This document shows, piece by piece, positions 56,237-64,000 of a DNA stretch of 64,000 bases; position 1 is the stretch's first letter, and every line of letters starts with the position of its first letter. A program made the translations under genes and the position numbers. The notes under the pieces were generated by a model, which was not told where the DNA came from, did no database searches, and saw only the letters and a program-made list of their open reading frames with translations. The DNA lies in the NCBI GenBank assembly GCA_002715505.1, contig PAZF01000006.1, forward strand, positions 39,947 through 103,946, given 5' to 3'. Source of the DNA: Candidatus Pelagibacterales bacterium. GTDB lineage: Bacteria; Pseudomonadota; Alphaproteobacteria; TMED109.

Positions 56237-56978
56237 ATATAAATTAACGTTAGAATATATAGGTACTAATTTTAGTGGTTGGCAGAGACAGGTGAATAGT
56301 TATTCAGTTCAAGAAGCTTTAGAAAAAGCAGCAAAAAAATTATTACAAAAAAAAATAGATTTAGTAGTAGCAGGAAGAACTGATGCCGGCGTACATGCTG
56401 AAGGACAAGTAGCTCATTTAGATTTAGATAAACCATTTTGTGAAAGAAAAATACATTTAGGAATTAATTTTCATCTATTAAATGAGAAGTACGGAAAGGA
56501 TATTAGCGTTAAAAAGGTAACTAAAGTAAGTAAAAGCTTCAACGCTAGATTTTCGGCAAAAAAAAAACTTTATCAATATTTAATTTATAATTGTAGTTAT
56601 AGAAGCGCTATCTATCATAAAACTAGTTGGTGGATAAAAAAAAAAATTGATCTAGAGAAAATAATAGAATCTTCAAAATACTTAATAGGCAGTCATGACT
56701 TTACTTCTTTTAGAGCAAAAGGCTGCCAGGCTAATTCTACTTTCAGAACAATAGAAAATATAAAAATTTCTAAAGAAAAAAAAATAATCAAACTTAATTT
56801 TTTAGCCAAGTCTTTTTTATACAATCAAGTAAGAATTATGGTGGGAACTCTGAACGAAATAGGAACGAGCTCTTTATCTCCAATAGAAATAAAAAAAATA
56901 CTTGAAAAAAAAGATAGAAAATATGCTGGCATCACTGCCCCTTCAAGGGGGTTAACTTTAAAAAAAGTTATTTATTAA
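56226..56978 (+). CDS. truA: tRNA pseudouridine(38-40) synthase TruA
   Basis: TruA modifies positions 38-40 in the tRNA anticodon stem. The catalytic Asp53 is in AGRTDAGVHAEGQVAH; LDYNGTNFSGWQ-type start appears as EYIGTNFSGWQRQ (10-22) and FLYNQVRIMVGTL is the conserved C-terminal block. The 250-residue length is normal. It reads in frame through a run of ten A (56637-56646), showing that long A runs can be intact in this genome. It nearly touches dapE, a common alphaproteobacterial pairing. Confidence 0.95.
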   Translation: MMTRYKLTLEYIGTNFSGWQRQVNSYSVQEALEKAAKKLLQKKIDLVVAGRTDAGVHAEGQVAHLDLDKPFCERKIHLGINFHLLNEKYGKDISVKKVTKVSKSFNARFSAKKKLYQYLIYNCSYRSAIYHKTSWWIKKKIDLEKIIESSKYLIGSHDFTSFRAKGCQANSTFRTIENIKISKEKKIIKLNFLAKSFLYNQVRIMVGTLNEIGTSSLSPIEIKKILEKKDRKYAGITAPSRGLTLKKVIY

Positions 56979-56981
56979 ATG

Positions 56982-58139
56982 TTAACTTAGCATGTCGTTG
57001 TATCGCAAAATAAAATCTTCATAAACTTTTTGCAAAGATATCAAGTCTTTAATTAATACATTTTCATTTATTTGATGCATAGTTTTGCCAACTGAGCCGA
57101 ATTCTATAACTGGGCAAATATCTTTGATAAACCTTGCATCTGAAGTCCCTCCTGTAGTAGATAACAAGGGATTTTTGGATGTCACATTTTTTACTGATTT
57201 TACAAAGGCTTTTACGAAGTCATCTGGTTTGGTATAAAAAGGAGCATTAGATGAAATTACAGCTATAGAAAATTTACAAGAATATTTACAACATATTTTT
57301 TTTATCATACTAAGTATTTCTTTATCAGTGTAGCTTTTATTAAATCTAATATTTAAACTAATTTCGGAATAAGCTGGAATTACATTACTGGCATAATTAC
57401 CTGTATCAATTGAAGTTATCTCTAAATTAGACATAGGAAAGTTTCTTGCTTTTTTTCTAAATCTTAAACTACAAAGATCATTGCAAATTTTGCTTGTGTA
57501 ATACATTGGATTTTTCGCCAAATGAGGATAAGCAACATGACCCGATTTTCCAGAAACTTTAATTTTTAAGGTAAGGCTTCCTCTTCTTCCTATTTTTATC
57601 ATATCTCCTATATCATTTGGATTAGTAGGCTCTCCTACAATACAATGATCTATTTTTATTTTTTTTTTCTTTATCCACGATACAATTTTTTTTGTACCAT
57701 TTTCTGCAACCCCTTCTTCGTCACCAGTAATCATTAGTGCCAAAGAAAAATTTATTTTTTTCTTTTTTAATACATTTTCACATGCATTTATCCAAGCAGA
57801 TATTGCCCCTTTCATATCAGAGGCACCTCTCCCGTATATTCTATCTTTGGTAACTTTTGCAACAAAAGGATTATATTTCCATGAATCTAAATTGCCTGGT
57901 GGCACAACATCAGTATGTCCTGCAAAACACAATGTTCTAGTATTTTTCGTATTATTTCTCAATATTGAAAATAAATTCAGTACCTTTTCATTCCTTTTAG
58001 ATTTAAAAGAAAGCTCTGTATTTTTAAATCCTAGCTTAGACAATTTTACTTTCAGCAAATTAATTGCACCATCATCTACAGGTGTGATGGACTTTTTAGC
58101 AATAAGACTTTTAGTAAAATTAATAAGTTTTGTATTCAT
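56982..58139 (-). CDS. dapE: Succinyl-diaminopimelate desuccinylase
   Basis: DapE makes diaminopimelate for lysine and peptidoglycan. The 385-residue M20 zinc metallopeptidase has FAGHTDVVPPG with the first His/Asp pair, YGRGASDMKGAISAWI, GDEEGVAENGT with the catalytic Glu pair, GEPTNPNDIGDMIKIGRRGS and, near the end, the last His ligand in GKTMHQINE. It contains a run of ten A (57659-57668 as T on the plus strand) yet stays in frame. Confidence 0.95.
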   Translation of the reverse strand: MNTKLINFTKSLIAKKSITPVDDGAINLLKVKLSKLGFKNTELSFKSKRNEKVLNLFSILRNNTKNTRTLCFAGHTDVVPPGNLDSWKYNPFVAKVTKDRIYGRGASDMKGAISAWINACENVLKKKKINFSLALMITGDEEGVAENGTKKIVSWIKKKKIKIDHCIVGEPTNPNDIGDMIKIGRRGSLTLKIKVSGKSGHVAYPHLAKNPMYYTSKICNDLCSLRFRKKARNFPMSNLEITSIDTGNYASNVIPAYSEISLNIRFNKSYTDKEILSMIKKICCKYSCKFSIAVISSNAPFYTKPDDFVKAFVKSVKNVTSKNPLLSTTGGTSDARFIKDICPVIEFGSVGKTMHQINENVLIKDLISLQKVYEDFILRYNDMLS

Positions 58140-58206
58140 AAATATATATATAGTTTATAATTTTAAAAATTGCTTTAAAATTATTAATTTAGATAAGAAA
58201 CAAATA

Positions 58207-59349
58207 ATGAAAAAAATTTTACTTTTAGGAAGTGGCGAATTAGGTAAAGAATTTGTAATTAGTGCTCAAAGACTAGGGTGTGAAATAATTGCATGTGATT
58301 CTTATTCTAATGCTCCTGCAATGCAAGTGGCAGATGAGTCAAAAGTTTTTGATATGTTAGATGCTAAGAAGTTAAGAAGAGTGGTAGAGGAAGTTAAACC
58401 AGATTTTATTGTTCCAGAAATAGAAGCAATAAGAACAGAAGAACTTTTAAGGTTAGAAGAGATGGGTTTTAATATTATTCCCTGTGCAAGGGCAGTCAAC
58501 TTAACTATGAATAGAGACGAAATTAGAAATAGAGCAACTTCATTGGGAATAAAAACAGCAAAATATAAATATGCTGAAGATATAGATGAACTTGCCTCGT
58601 CTGTAGATTATGTTGGTTTACCTTGTATTGTTAAGCCTGTTATGTCTTCCTCGGGAAAAGGACAAACTAAGATTTTTAATAAAAAAGATATTGAAAAATC
58701 ATGGGTAGAGGCAAGCAGTGGAATGAGAGGTGACCGAACTAAAGTAATTGTTGAAGAATTTATAAATTTTAAATCAGAAATAACATTGCTCACTGTAAGA
58801 CAAAAAAATAGAGATACAATTTTTTGTCCTCCTATTGGACATAAACAAATAGAAGGAGATTATGTAGAAAGCTGGCAACCTACAAATATTCATGAAAAGC
58901 TTTTGAAGGATGCAAAAAATATTTCAAAAATAATTACAGATGATTTGGGAGGGTATGGGATTTATGGAGTAGAGTTTTTTGTTTTAGAAAATGAAGTTAT
59001 TTTTAGCGAGTTAAGTCCCAGACCTCATGATACAGGAATGGTAACTATGTATACACAAAATTTAAATGAATTTGATTTACACCTTAGAGCTATGCTAGGT
59101 TTACCCATTCCCAATATTTTAATGCTGAGAAAAGGATATAGCATAGTTATAAAAACTGGAAATGATTTCCCTAAAAATTCTAGTTATAAAATAAACGGCG
59201 TAAATAAGGCTCTTGAACTAAATAACATTGATATTCGAATCTTCGGAAAAGAAAAGGCTTGGCCTGGGAGAAGGTTAGGAGTAATACTTTGCAGTGATAA
59301 AGATAATGGAGAAGCAGCTAAGCGATTTATAAATGTGGTCAAGAAATAA
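58207..59349 (+). CDS. purT: Formate-dependent phosphoribosylglycinamide formyltransferase
   Basis: PurT formylates GAR in purine synthesis using formate and ATP. I start it at the ATG at 58207 (380 residues, typical); open frame upstream to 57847 lies in dapE and is not homologous. The N-terminal KILLLGSGELGKEF, VPEIEAIRTEELLRLEE and NRDEIRNRA, and the ATP-grasp CIVKPVMSSSGKGQ and YGVEFFVLENEVIFSELSPRPHDTG are intact. It overlaps the next gene by 17 bases. Confidence 0.95.
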   Translation: MKKILLLGSGELGKEFVISAQRLGCEIIACDSYSNAPAMQVADESKVFDMLDAKKLRRVVEEVKPDFIVPEIEAIRTEELLRLEEMGFNIIPCARAVNLTMNRDEIRNRATSLGIKTAKYKYAEDIDELASSVDYVGLPCIVKPVMSSSGKGQTKIFNKKDIEKSWVEASSGMRGDRTKVIVEEFINFKSEITLLTVRQKNRDTIFCPPIGHKQIEGDYVESWQPTNIHEKLLKDAKNISKIITDDLGGYGIYGVEFFVLENEVIFSELSPRPHDTGMVTMYTQNLNEFDLHLRAMLGLPIPNILMLRKGYSIVIKTGNDFPKNSSYKINGVNKALELNNIDIRIFGKEKAWPGRRLGVILCSDKDNGEAAKRFINVVKK

Positions 59350-59803
59350 TATATTTTTAAAAAAGCTGTTCCTTATTCTAATCTTGTTAAGTTTCCCAAC
59401 TAAAAACATTTATGCAAAAGAATATACCTTTAAATGGTACAACAATGCAAAAGTTTTAGATTCTTTAGAGTTTGATGATAAATCTAAATATCAGATAACC
59501 TTAGCAGAAGGATCTTGGGAAGATAATGAAGGAAATTATGGGTTTTTAAAATGTTTGGGGCCAATAATGGTAAGCCCTAGCGGAAAAATAGAATTAGAAG
59601 TTTTTTGCAATGGTTTTGATCATTTGGAAAATAAATTTTCTCTAAAATTAATTAGAAAGTCTGAATATGATGTAGGCGTAGGAGAGGCTATATATTTATC
59701 TGGGAGTGACAGATATAAATTTTTGATAAATAAAAATTGTAAATATGCAATAAAATATATAAAAGAATTAACAAAAGGTTTTTATAGGCACATATGTAAA
59801 TGA
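59333..59803 (+). CDS. Uncharacterised exported protein
   Basis: A 156-residue protein that I do not recognise. Residues about 8-29 form a signal peptide (KLFLILILLSFPTKNIYAKE, likely cleaved after YAKE's Ala), so it is probably periplasmic. The mature part has a single beta-rich-looking domain with Cys70, Cys93, Cys138 and Cys155, which could form disulfides. The ATG at 59333 overlaps purT by 17 bases and its end overlaps the EVE gene by 4 bases, so it is probably part of the same transcript. Confidence 0.6.
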   Translation: MWSRNNIFLKKLFLILILLSFPTKNIYAKEYTFKWYNNAKVLDSLEFDDKSKYQITLAEGSWEDNEGNYGFLKCLGPIMVSPSGKIELEVFCNGFDHLENKFSLKLIRKSEYDVGVGEAIYLSGSDRYKFLINKNCKYAIKYIKELTKGFYRHICK

Positions 59804-60222
59804 ATTATTGGTTATTTAAAAGTGAACCTTCTAGTTGGTCTTGGCAAAATCAATTAAAAGCTGGAGAAAAAGGAGAAGGATGGGATGGAGTTAGAAACTA
59901 TCAAGCCTCTAATAATATGAAAAAAATGAAACTGGGAGACTATGGTTTTTTTTATCATTCAGTTACTGAGAAAAAAATAGTAGGAATTGTGGAAGTTATA
60001 AAAGAGTATTATCCTGATCCTACAGACATAAAAAATAAATTTGGAATGGTCAAAGTTAAAGCTTTAAGAAGTCTTCCTTTACCAATTTCGCTATCAGATT
60101 TAAAAAACAATAAATCTTTGTCAAATTTTCAGATGATAAAACAAAATAGACTGTCAGTAGTGCCAGTCACAAAACAAGAGTGGAAAGAAATTTGTAAAAT
60201 GGCTAATTTAAAAAATATTTAA
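59800..60222 (+). CDS. EVE (PUA-like) domain protein
   Basis: A 140-residue single-domain EVE protein. The N-terminal NYWLFKSEPSSWSWQ, WDGVRNYQASNNM and LGDYGFFYHS are diagnostic, with VGIVEV and PDPT following. EVE domains bind modified bases in DNA or RNA; in bacteria they are often standalone, and the exact ligand is not known. A four-base overlap with the previous gene and 34 bases to acs suggest shared transcription. Confidence 0.92.
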   Translation: MNYWLFKSEPSSWSWQNQLKAGEKGEGWDGVRNYQASNNMKKMKLGDYGFFYHSVTEKKIVGIVEVIKEYYPDPTDIKNKFGMVKVKALRSLPLPISLSDLKNNKSLSNFQMIKQNRLSVVPVTKQEWKEICKMANLKNI

Positions 60223-60256
60223 TTGTACTATAATAACTGTATTGGAGATTTTTTAG

Positions 60257-62191
60257 ATGAGCGATATTTATAAAACACCGGAAAAGTATACTTCTGAGGC
60301 GTCAATAGATAAAGAAAAGTACATTAAAATGTATAACGAATCAATAAATGACCCCGATGTATTTTGGGAAAAGCATGCCAAGAGAGTAAATTGGATTAAA
60401 AGTTTTACCAAGGTAAAAGATATAAGTTATGATAAGAATAATGTTTTTATTAAATGGTTTGAAGATGGAACATTGAATGTTTCTACCAATTGCATAGATA
60501 GACATTTGAAAGAAAGAGGAGACAAAATTGCATTATTATGGCAAGGCGATAATCCTAATGATGTAAAAAAAATAACCTATTCATCATTATTATCAGAAGT
60601 TTCCTTGATGTCTAATATTTTACTTAAATATGAGGTCAAGAAGGGTGATCGAGTAACTATCTATATGCCTATGATACCTGAAGCAGTATATGCAATGCTT
60701 GCTTGTGCTCGAATAGGCGCAATTCACTCAGTGGTTTTTGGTGGTTTTTCTCCAGAGTCTTTGGCAGACAGAATTAAAGATTGCAAATCTGACTTTGTTA
60801 TTACAGCAGATGAATCTATTAGAGGGGGAAAGATCTTTCCTCTTAAAAGTAATGTGGATGAAGCAATCGATAAGGTAGGTCATGTAAGAAATGTGCTAGT
60901 GGTCAAAAGAACTGGAGGAGTAATTTCATTTGATACAAAAAGAGACATTTGGTGGCATGAAGAAAAGAACAAGGTTGACAATTTTTGTAAGCCTGTAGAG
61001 GTAAATGCTGAAGACCCTTTATTTATATTATACACTTCAGGATCAACAGGAAAACCTAAAGGAGTCCTTCATACGTCTGGAGGATATTTAGTTTATGCTT
61101 CTTTGACCCATGAGTATATTTTTAATTATAAAGAAAATGATATTTATTGGTGCACTGCCGATGTAGGTTGGATAACCGGGCACTCATACATAGTTTACGG
61201 TCCTCTATGTAATGGAGCTACTACCTTAATTTATGAAGGTCTTCCAAATTACCCCGACGCTTCTAGATTTTGGGAAATTTGCGATAAACATAGTGTAAAT
61301 ACATTCTACACAGCTCCTACAGCTTTAAGGGCTATAATGCGAGAGGGAGACGATTTTGTGACTAAAACATCTCGAGCAAGCCTGAAGTTGCTTGGAACTG
61401 TAGGCGAGCCTATTAATCCAGAAGCATGGAAATGGTACTATGAGGTTGTGGGCGACAAAAAATGCCCAATAGTTGACACATGGTGGCAAACTGAAACAGG
61501 AGGAATTTTAATTTCTCCTTTGCCTGGAGCAATAGATTTGAAGCCAGGTTCGGCAACTATTCCCTTTTTTGGAATTCAACCTGCAATAGTAGATAAACAG
61601 TCTACTGTATTAGAAGGAGTTGCTGAGGGAAATCTGGTAATTACTGATAGCTGGCCTGGACAAATGAGAACAGTATATGGTGATCATCAACGATTTATTG
61701 ATACTTATTTTTCGACCTTTGATAACGTATATTTTACAGGTGATGGAGCAAAAAGAGATGAAGATGGATATTATTGGATCACAGGAAGAGTTGATGACGT
61801 TATTAATGTATCAGGGCATAGATTGGGAACTGCTGAAATAGAAAGTGCTCTTGTTTCTCATAAATTAGTTGCAGAAGCTGCAGTGGTAGGATTTCCTCAC
61901 GAAATAAAAGGCCAAGGTATATATGCCTATGTTACTTTAAAAGCTGGTAATGAAGGAGATGAAGAATTAAAGCAAGATTTATTAAAAACAGTGAGTGTAG
62001 TTATAAGCCCAATAGCAAAACCTGAGAATATACAGTGGGCACCTAATTTACCAAAAACAAGATCAGGAAAAATAATGAGAAGAATCTTGAGAAAAATTGC
62101 AGCTAATGAAATTTCTGACCTAGGAGACACCTCTACCTTAGCAGATCCTAGTGCTGTAAAGGAATTAATAGAAAATAGATTGATTAAATAA
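60257..62191 (+). CDS. acs: Acetyl-CoA synthetase
   Basis: Acs makes acetyl-CoA from acetate and ATP. The 644-residue protein has [11 protein letters not shown] (AMP-binding, near 256-266), [32 protein letters not shown] and the acetylation-sensitive lysine in [15 protein letters not shown] near the C-terminus, typical for Acs regulated by lysine acetylation. GGAG lies 11 bases before the ATG. It may feed acetate to the acnA-containing TCA cycle. Confidence 0.97.
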   Translation: MSDIYKTPEKYTSEASIDKEKYIKMYNESINDPDVFWEKHAKRVNWIKSFTKVKDISYDKNNVFIKWFEDGTLNVSTNCIDRHLKERGDKIALLWQGDNPNDVKKITYSSLLSEVSLMSNILLKYEVKKGDRVTIYMPMIPEAVYAMLACARIGAIHSVVFGGFSPESLADRIKDCKSDFVITADESIRGGKIFPLKSNVDEAIDKVGHVRNVLVVKRTGGVISFDTKRDIWWHEEKNKVDNFCKPVEVNAEDPLFILYTSGSTGKPKGVLHTSGGYLVYASLTHEYIFNYKENDIYWCTADVGWITGHSYIVYGPLCNGATTLIYEGLPNYPDASRFWEICDKHSVNTFYTAPTALRAIMREGDDFVTKTSRASLKLLGTVGEPINPEAWKWYYEVVGDKKCPIVDTWWQTETGGILISPLPGAIDLKPGSATIPFFGIQPAIVDKQSTVLEGVAEGNLVITDSWPGQMRTVYGDHQRFIDTYFSTFDNVYFTGDGAKRDEDGYYWITGRVDDVINVSGHRLGTAEIESALVSHKLVAEAAVVGFPHEIKGQGIYAYVTLKAGNEGDEELKQDLLKTVSVVISPIAKPENIQWAPNLPKTRSGKIMRRILRKIAANEISDLGDTSTLADPSAVKELIENRLIK

Positions 62192-62212
62192 GTAAATAAT
62201 ATTGAGGATAAA

Positions 62213-62665
62213 ATGTTAGAAAAAAATTATTTGAATGCATATTTATCAGGAGAAATTCATTCTGATTGGCGAGAAAATATTAAACAAAAAGTCTTGAGTT
62301 TAAAACTGCCTATAAATTTTTTGTCGCCAGTAACAAATCATTCAGCTAGTGATGATTGCGGTGTTCAAATACTGGGGGAAGAGAATAAAAAGTTCTGGCA
62401 TGATTATAAAGGCGCTAGCATAAATTCTATAAGAACCTCTAATATGATCGAAAAATCTAGTATTGTGATAGTAAAGTTCGGTGAAAAGTATAGGCAATGG
62501 AATGCAGCCTTTGATGCAGGAATGGCGGTTACACTTGGAAAATCCCTTATAACTCTTCATGATGAGAGCTTAGATCATGCTTTAAAAGAGATTGACGCAG
62601 CATCGAATGCAGTTTGCAGAACTGAGGAACAAGTAATACTAACACTTAAGTATGTGACAAGTTGA
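62213..62665 (+). CDS. ytoQ: YtoQ family protein (nucleoside 2-deoxyribosyltransferase-like)
   Basis: A 150-residue protein of the YtoQ family. The start AYLSGEIHSDWRENIKQ, the mid segment SPVTNHSASDDCG and VKFGEKYRQWNAAFDAGMAVTLGKSLITLH are the family blocks. The fold is related to nucleoside 2-deoxyribosyltransferases, but activity has not been shown. GAGG at 62203-62206 is a ribosome-binding site. It follows acs by 21 bases. Confidence 0.88.
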   Translation: MLEKNYLNAYLSGEIHSDWRENIKQKVLSLKLPINFLSPVTNHSASDDCGVQILGEENKKFWHDYKGASINSIRTSNMIEKSSIVIVKFGEKYRQWNAAFDAGMAVTLGKSLITLHDESLDHALKEIDAASNAVCRTEEQVILTLKYVTS

Positions 62666-62700
62666 AACTATAGAAATGTTGTAGAAATATAATTTACTTC

Positions 62701-62847
62701 CTAAAAATCAGAAACTCTGCCTTTTACTTCCCAGTCACCATATCTCGTGGGCTCAGGACCATTTGGTCCTCCTATTTCTTTACTTAATTTTTTTATTTTT
62801 TTTTTCTTTGTTTTATTTGTATTTTTTTTTTCTTGTTTTATTTTCAT
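62701..62847 (-). CDS. Succinate dehydrogenase assembly factor 4 homologue (DUF1674)
   Basis: A 48-residue protein that short-ORF cut-offs would miss. After a lysine-rich N-terminus it ends with the signature [20 protein letters not shown] followed by RVSDF and stop, the exact C-terminal motif of SDHAF4/DUF1674. In mitochondria SDHAF4 protects flavinated SdhA during complex II assembly. In alphaproteobacteria this gene is commonly next to rsmB, as here (divergent, 13 bases). The start ATG at 62847 is the only one in frame. Confidence 0.9.
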   Translation of the reverse strand: MKIKQEKKNTNKTKKKKIKKLSKEIGGPNGPEPTRYGDWEVKGRVSDF

Positions 62848-62860
62848 AATATAAACTTAT

Positions 62861-64000
62861 ATGAAAAAAATTGACAAAGCCAGAAATTTAATACTTAAAG
62901 GAATAGCTCTTCATTTAAAGGGAGTACCTTTAAAGAAAATTAATACCTATTACAATTTAAATTTTGAGAAATATTCTTTCAAAGAAAAAGATATATCCTT
63001 CGTTAATTACTTCACCTCTATATCAGTAAGAAATAGAGGAATAATAGAGTTTATTTTAAAAAAATATATTAGAAAAAAATTTCCTAAAAGCGGTAATGAA
63101 GTAAAAGCTGGAATTATTTTCGGTGTTTCTCAAATACTTTTTTCAAAAGTTCCCACCTATGCATCGGTAAATAGTACTGTAAATTTATTTGTAGGTAAAA
63201 TTCAAAAGTGGAGAAACTTTGCTAATGCGGTATTAAGAAAAATTATTGAAGATGAAATCAAAATAAGAAGTGCAATTAAAAATAACTTATATTATACAGT
63301 TCCTGAATGGCTTTATTTAGATTGGAAAAGGCAATTTGGCGAATATAATACTCATAAATTATTAAAAATTTATCAAGAAGAGCCTTGTTTAGACATTAGA
63401 GTTAAAAATAGATTAAATTTTTGGGTTAAAGAGTTAAATGGAATAAGGGTCGGTAAGTCAACAGTCAGAATTAACCATAAAGGAAAAATTGAAGATCTAA
63501 AAGGATTTAAAGAAGGGCAATGGTGGGTGCAAGATATTGCATCCCAAATACCAGTTATTTTAATGGGAAATATTAAAAATAAAATAATATTAGATTTGTG
63601 TGCTTCACCAGGAGGAAAAACAGCACAAATGTTAAACGAAGGAGCGCTTGTAAAAGCAGTAGATATTTCAAAAAATAGAGTTAAAAAATTAAAAAAAAAT
63701 ATTGAAAGAATTAAATTATTTAAAAATCTAGAAATAGAAGTTTGTGATTTAATGAAATTCAAGTCAAATCTTAAATTTGATTTTGTTTTATTAGATGCTC
63801 CCTGTACAGGAACGGGTACCTTTAGAAAAAATCCAGATGTAGTCTGGATAAAAAATAAAAATGATGTTATACGAAATTCAGAAGCCCAAAAGAAATTTTT
63901 GCTTAAAGCGTTAAGTTATCTTAAAAAAGAAGGAACATTAATTTACAGCAACTGTTCTTTACAATATGAAGAAGGAGAAAACATAATCAGTGAATTATGC
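62861..64000 (+). CDS. rsmB: 16S rRNA (cytosine(967)-C5)-methyltransferase RsmB (C-terminal end beyond window)
   Basis: RsmB/Sun methylates C967 of 16S rRNA. The 380 visible residues comprise an N-terminal NusB-like domain (about 1-140) and the methyltransferase domain with SAM motif DLCASPGGKTAQML, the first cysteine motif DAPCTGTGTFRKNPD and the catalytic NCSLQYEEGE. NCSL stands where TCSL is usual. The frame is open to the right edge, so the last residues are missing. Confidence 0.93.
   Translation, partial: MKKIDKARNLILKGIALHLKGVPLKKINTYYNLNFEKYSFKEKDISFVNYFTSISVRNRGIIEFILKKYIRKKFPKSGNEVKAGIIFGVSQILFSKVPTYASVNSTVNLFVGKIQKWRNFANAVLRKIIEDEIKIRSAIKNNLYYTVPEWLYLDWKRQFGEYNTHKLLKIYQEEPCLDIRVKNRLNFWVKELNGIRVGKSTVRINHKGKIEDLKGFKEGQWWVQDIASQIPVILMGNIKNKIILDLCASPGGKTAQMLNEGALVKAVDISKNRVKKLKKNIERIKLFKNLEIEVCDLMKFKSNLKFDFVLLDAPCTGTGTFRKNPDVVWIKNKNDVIRNSEAQKKFLLKALSYLKKEGTLIYSNCSLQYEEGENIISELC

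Noticed and set aside
57671..57679. DnaA box TTATCCACG in dapE
   Set aside because: It has one mismatch, lies inside a gene, and is isolated; a similar TTATCCACT in gshB (near 6148) is also isolated.
57847..58206. N-terminal extension of purT
   Set aside because: It overlaps dapE antisense and ends before the purT ATG with the standard KILLLGSGELG start.
1..64000. CRISPR arrays, prophage, insertion sequences, defence islands
   Set aside because: No spaced direct repeats, transposase, integrase or phage genes were seen; the content is core metabolism and cell maintenance.

Overview
The window is a gene-dense, AT-rich stretch of an alphaproteobacterial chromosome. Two conserved gene orders support this: mnmE-mnmG-rsmG-parA-parB-holA-lptE-leuS-DUF3576, and ppsR/hemE with the aroE-coaE-dnaQ-Tim44-mltA-smr string on the other side. 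The very low GC, short intergenic gaps, many overlapping genes and missing usual neighbours (no maf, secB, yraN or carD at their expected places) suggest a streamlined, probably free-living marine-type lineage. I cannot name the lineage from the sequence alone.

Layout. Positions 1-2875 hold hrcA (cut by the left edge) and the rph-rdgB-hemW operon. Positions 2872-6858 hold an LpoA-like lipoprotein, rsmI, a BON-domain lipoprotein and gshB. Positions 6855-13495 are one leftward block: HIT protein, hisE, hisF, hisA, a GNAT acetyltransferase, hisH, hisB, smr, an FMN hydroxy-acid dehydrogenase and mltA. Positions 13492-17085 continue leftward with a Tim44-like protein, dnaQ, coaE, aroE and ppsR. 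The ppsR/hemE gap (17086-17340) is the probable replication origin. To its right are hemE, hemJ, hemH, rho, a quinone reductase, a nitroreductase, mnmE, two parS sites, mnmG, rsmG, parA and parB. Then come leftward holA, lptE, leuS, a DUF3576 lipoprotein and a porin, followed by rpoH, acnA, fdxA, a TerB protein, a SUV3-like helicase and polA. Positions 44389-50255 hold an MFS transporter, a lone ABC ATPase, and a leftward cassette of glycosyltransferase/GtrA, large membrane protein and orphan ParA-like ATPase. The right end holds ggt, panC, an OmpA-like lipoprotein, tRNA-Arg(ACG), an acyl-CoA ligase, truA, dapE, purT, a small exported protein, an EVE-domain protein, acs, ytoQ, a 48-residue SDHAF4-like gene and rsmB (cut by the right edge).

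How it works together. The origin, the parS pair about 7.4 kb away and parAB form a replication-segregation centre of the Caulobacter type. Transcription runs mostly away from the origin on both sides. Heme synthesis (hemE, hemJ, hemH), tRNA modification (mnmE, mnmG, truA), envelope maintenance (lptE, mltA, LpoA-like, porin, OmpA-like) and central metabolism (acnA, acs, his genes) make up most of the rest. I found no phage, insertion sequence, CRISPR array or defence island.

The most unusual observations are small-scale. Two lipoprotein genes, mltA and lptE, are each out of frame by one base at a long homopolymer yet are otherwise intact and translationally coupled upstream. parB and the Tim44-like gene lack any ATG/GTG/TTG start and seem to begin at ATT. 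The HemW homologue has lost the HNxxYW heme-binding motif. An orphan ParA ATPase sits in a lipid-linked sugar transfer cassette.
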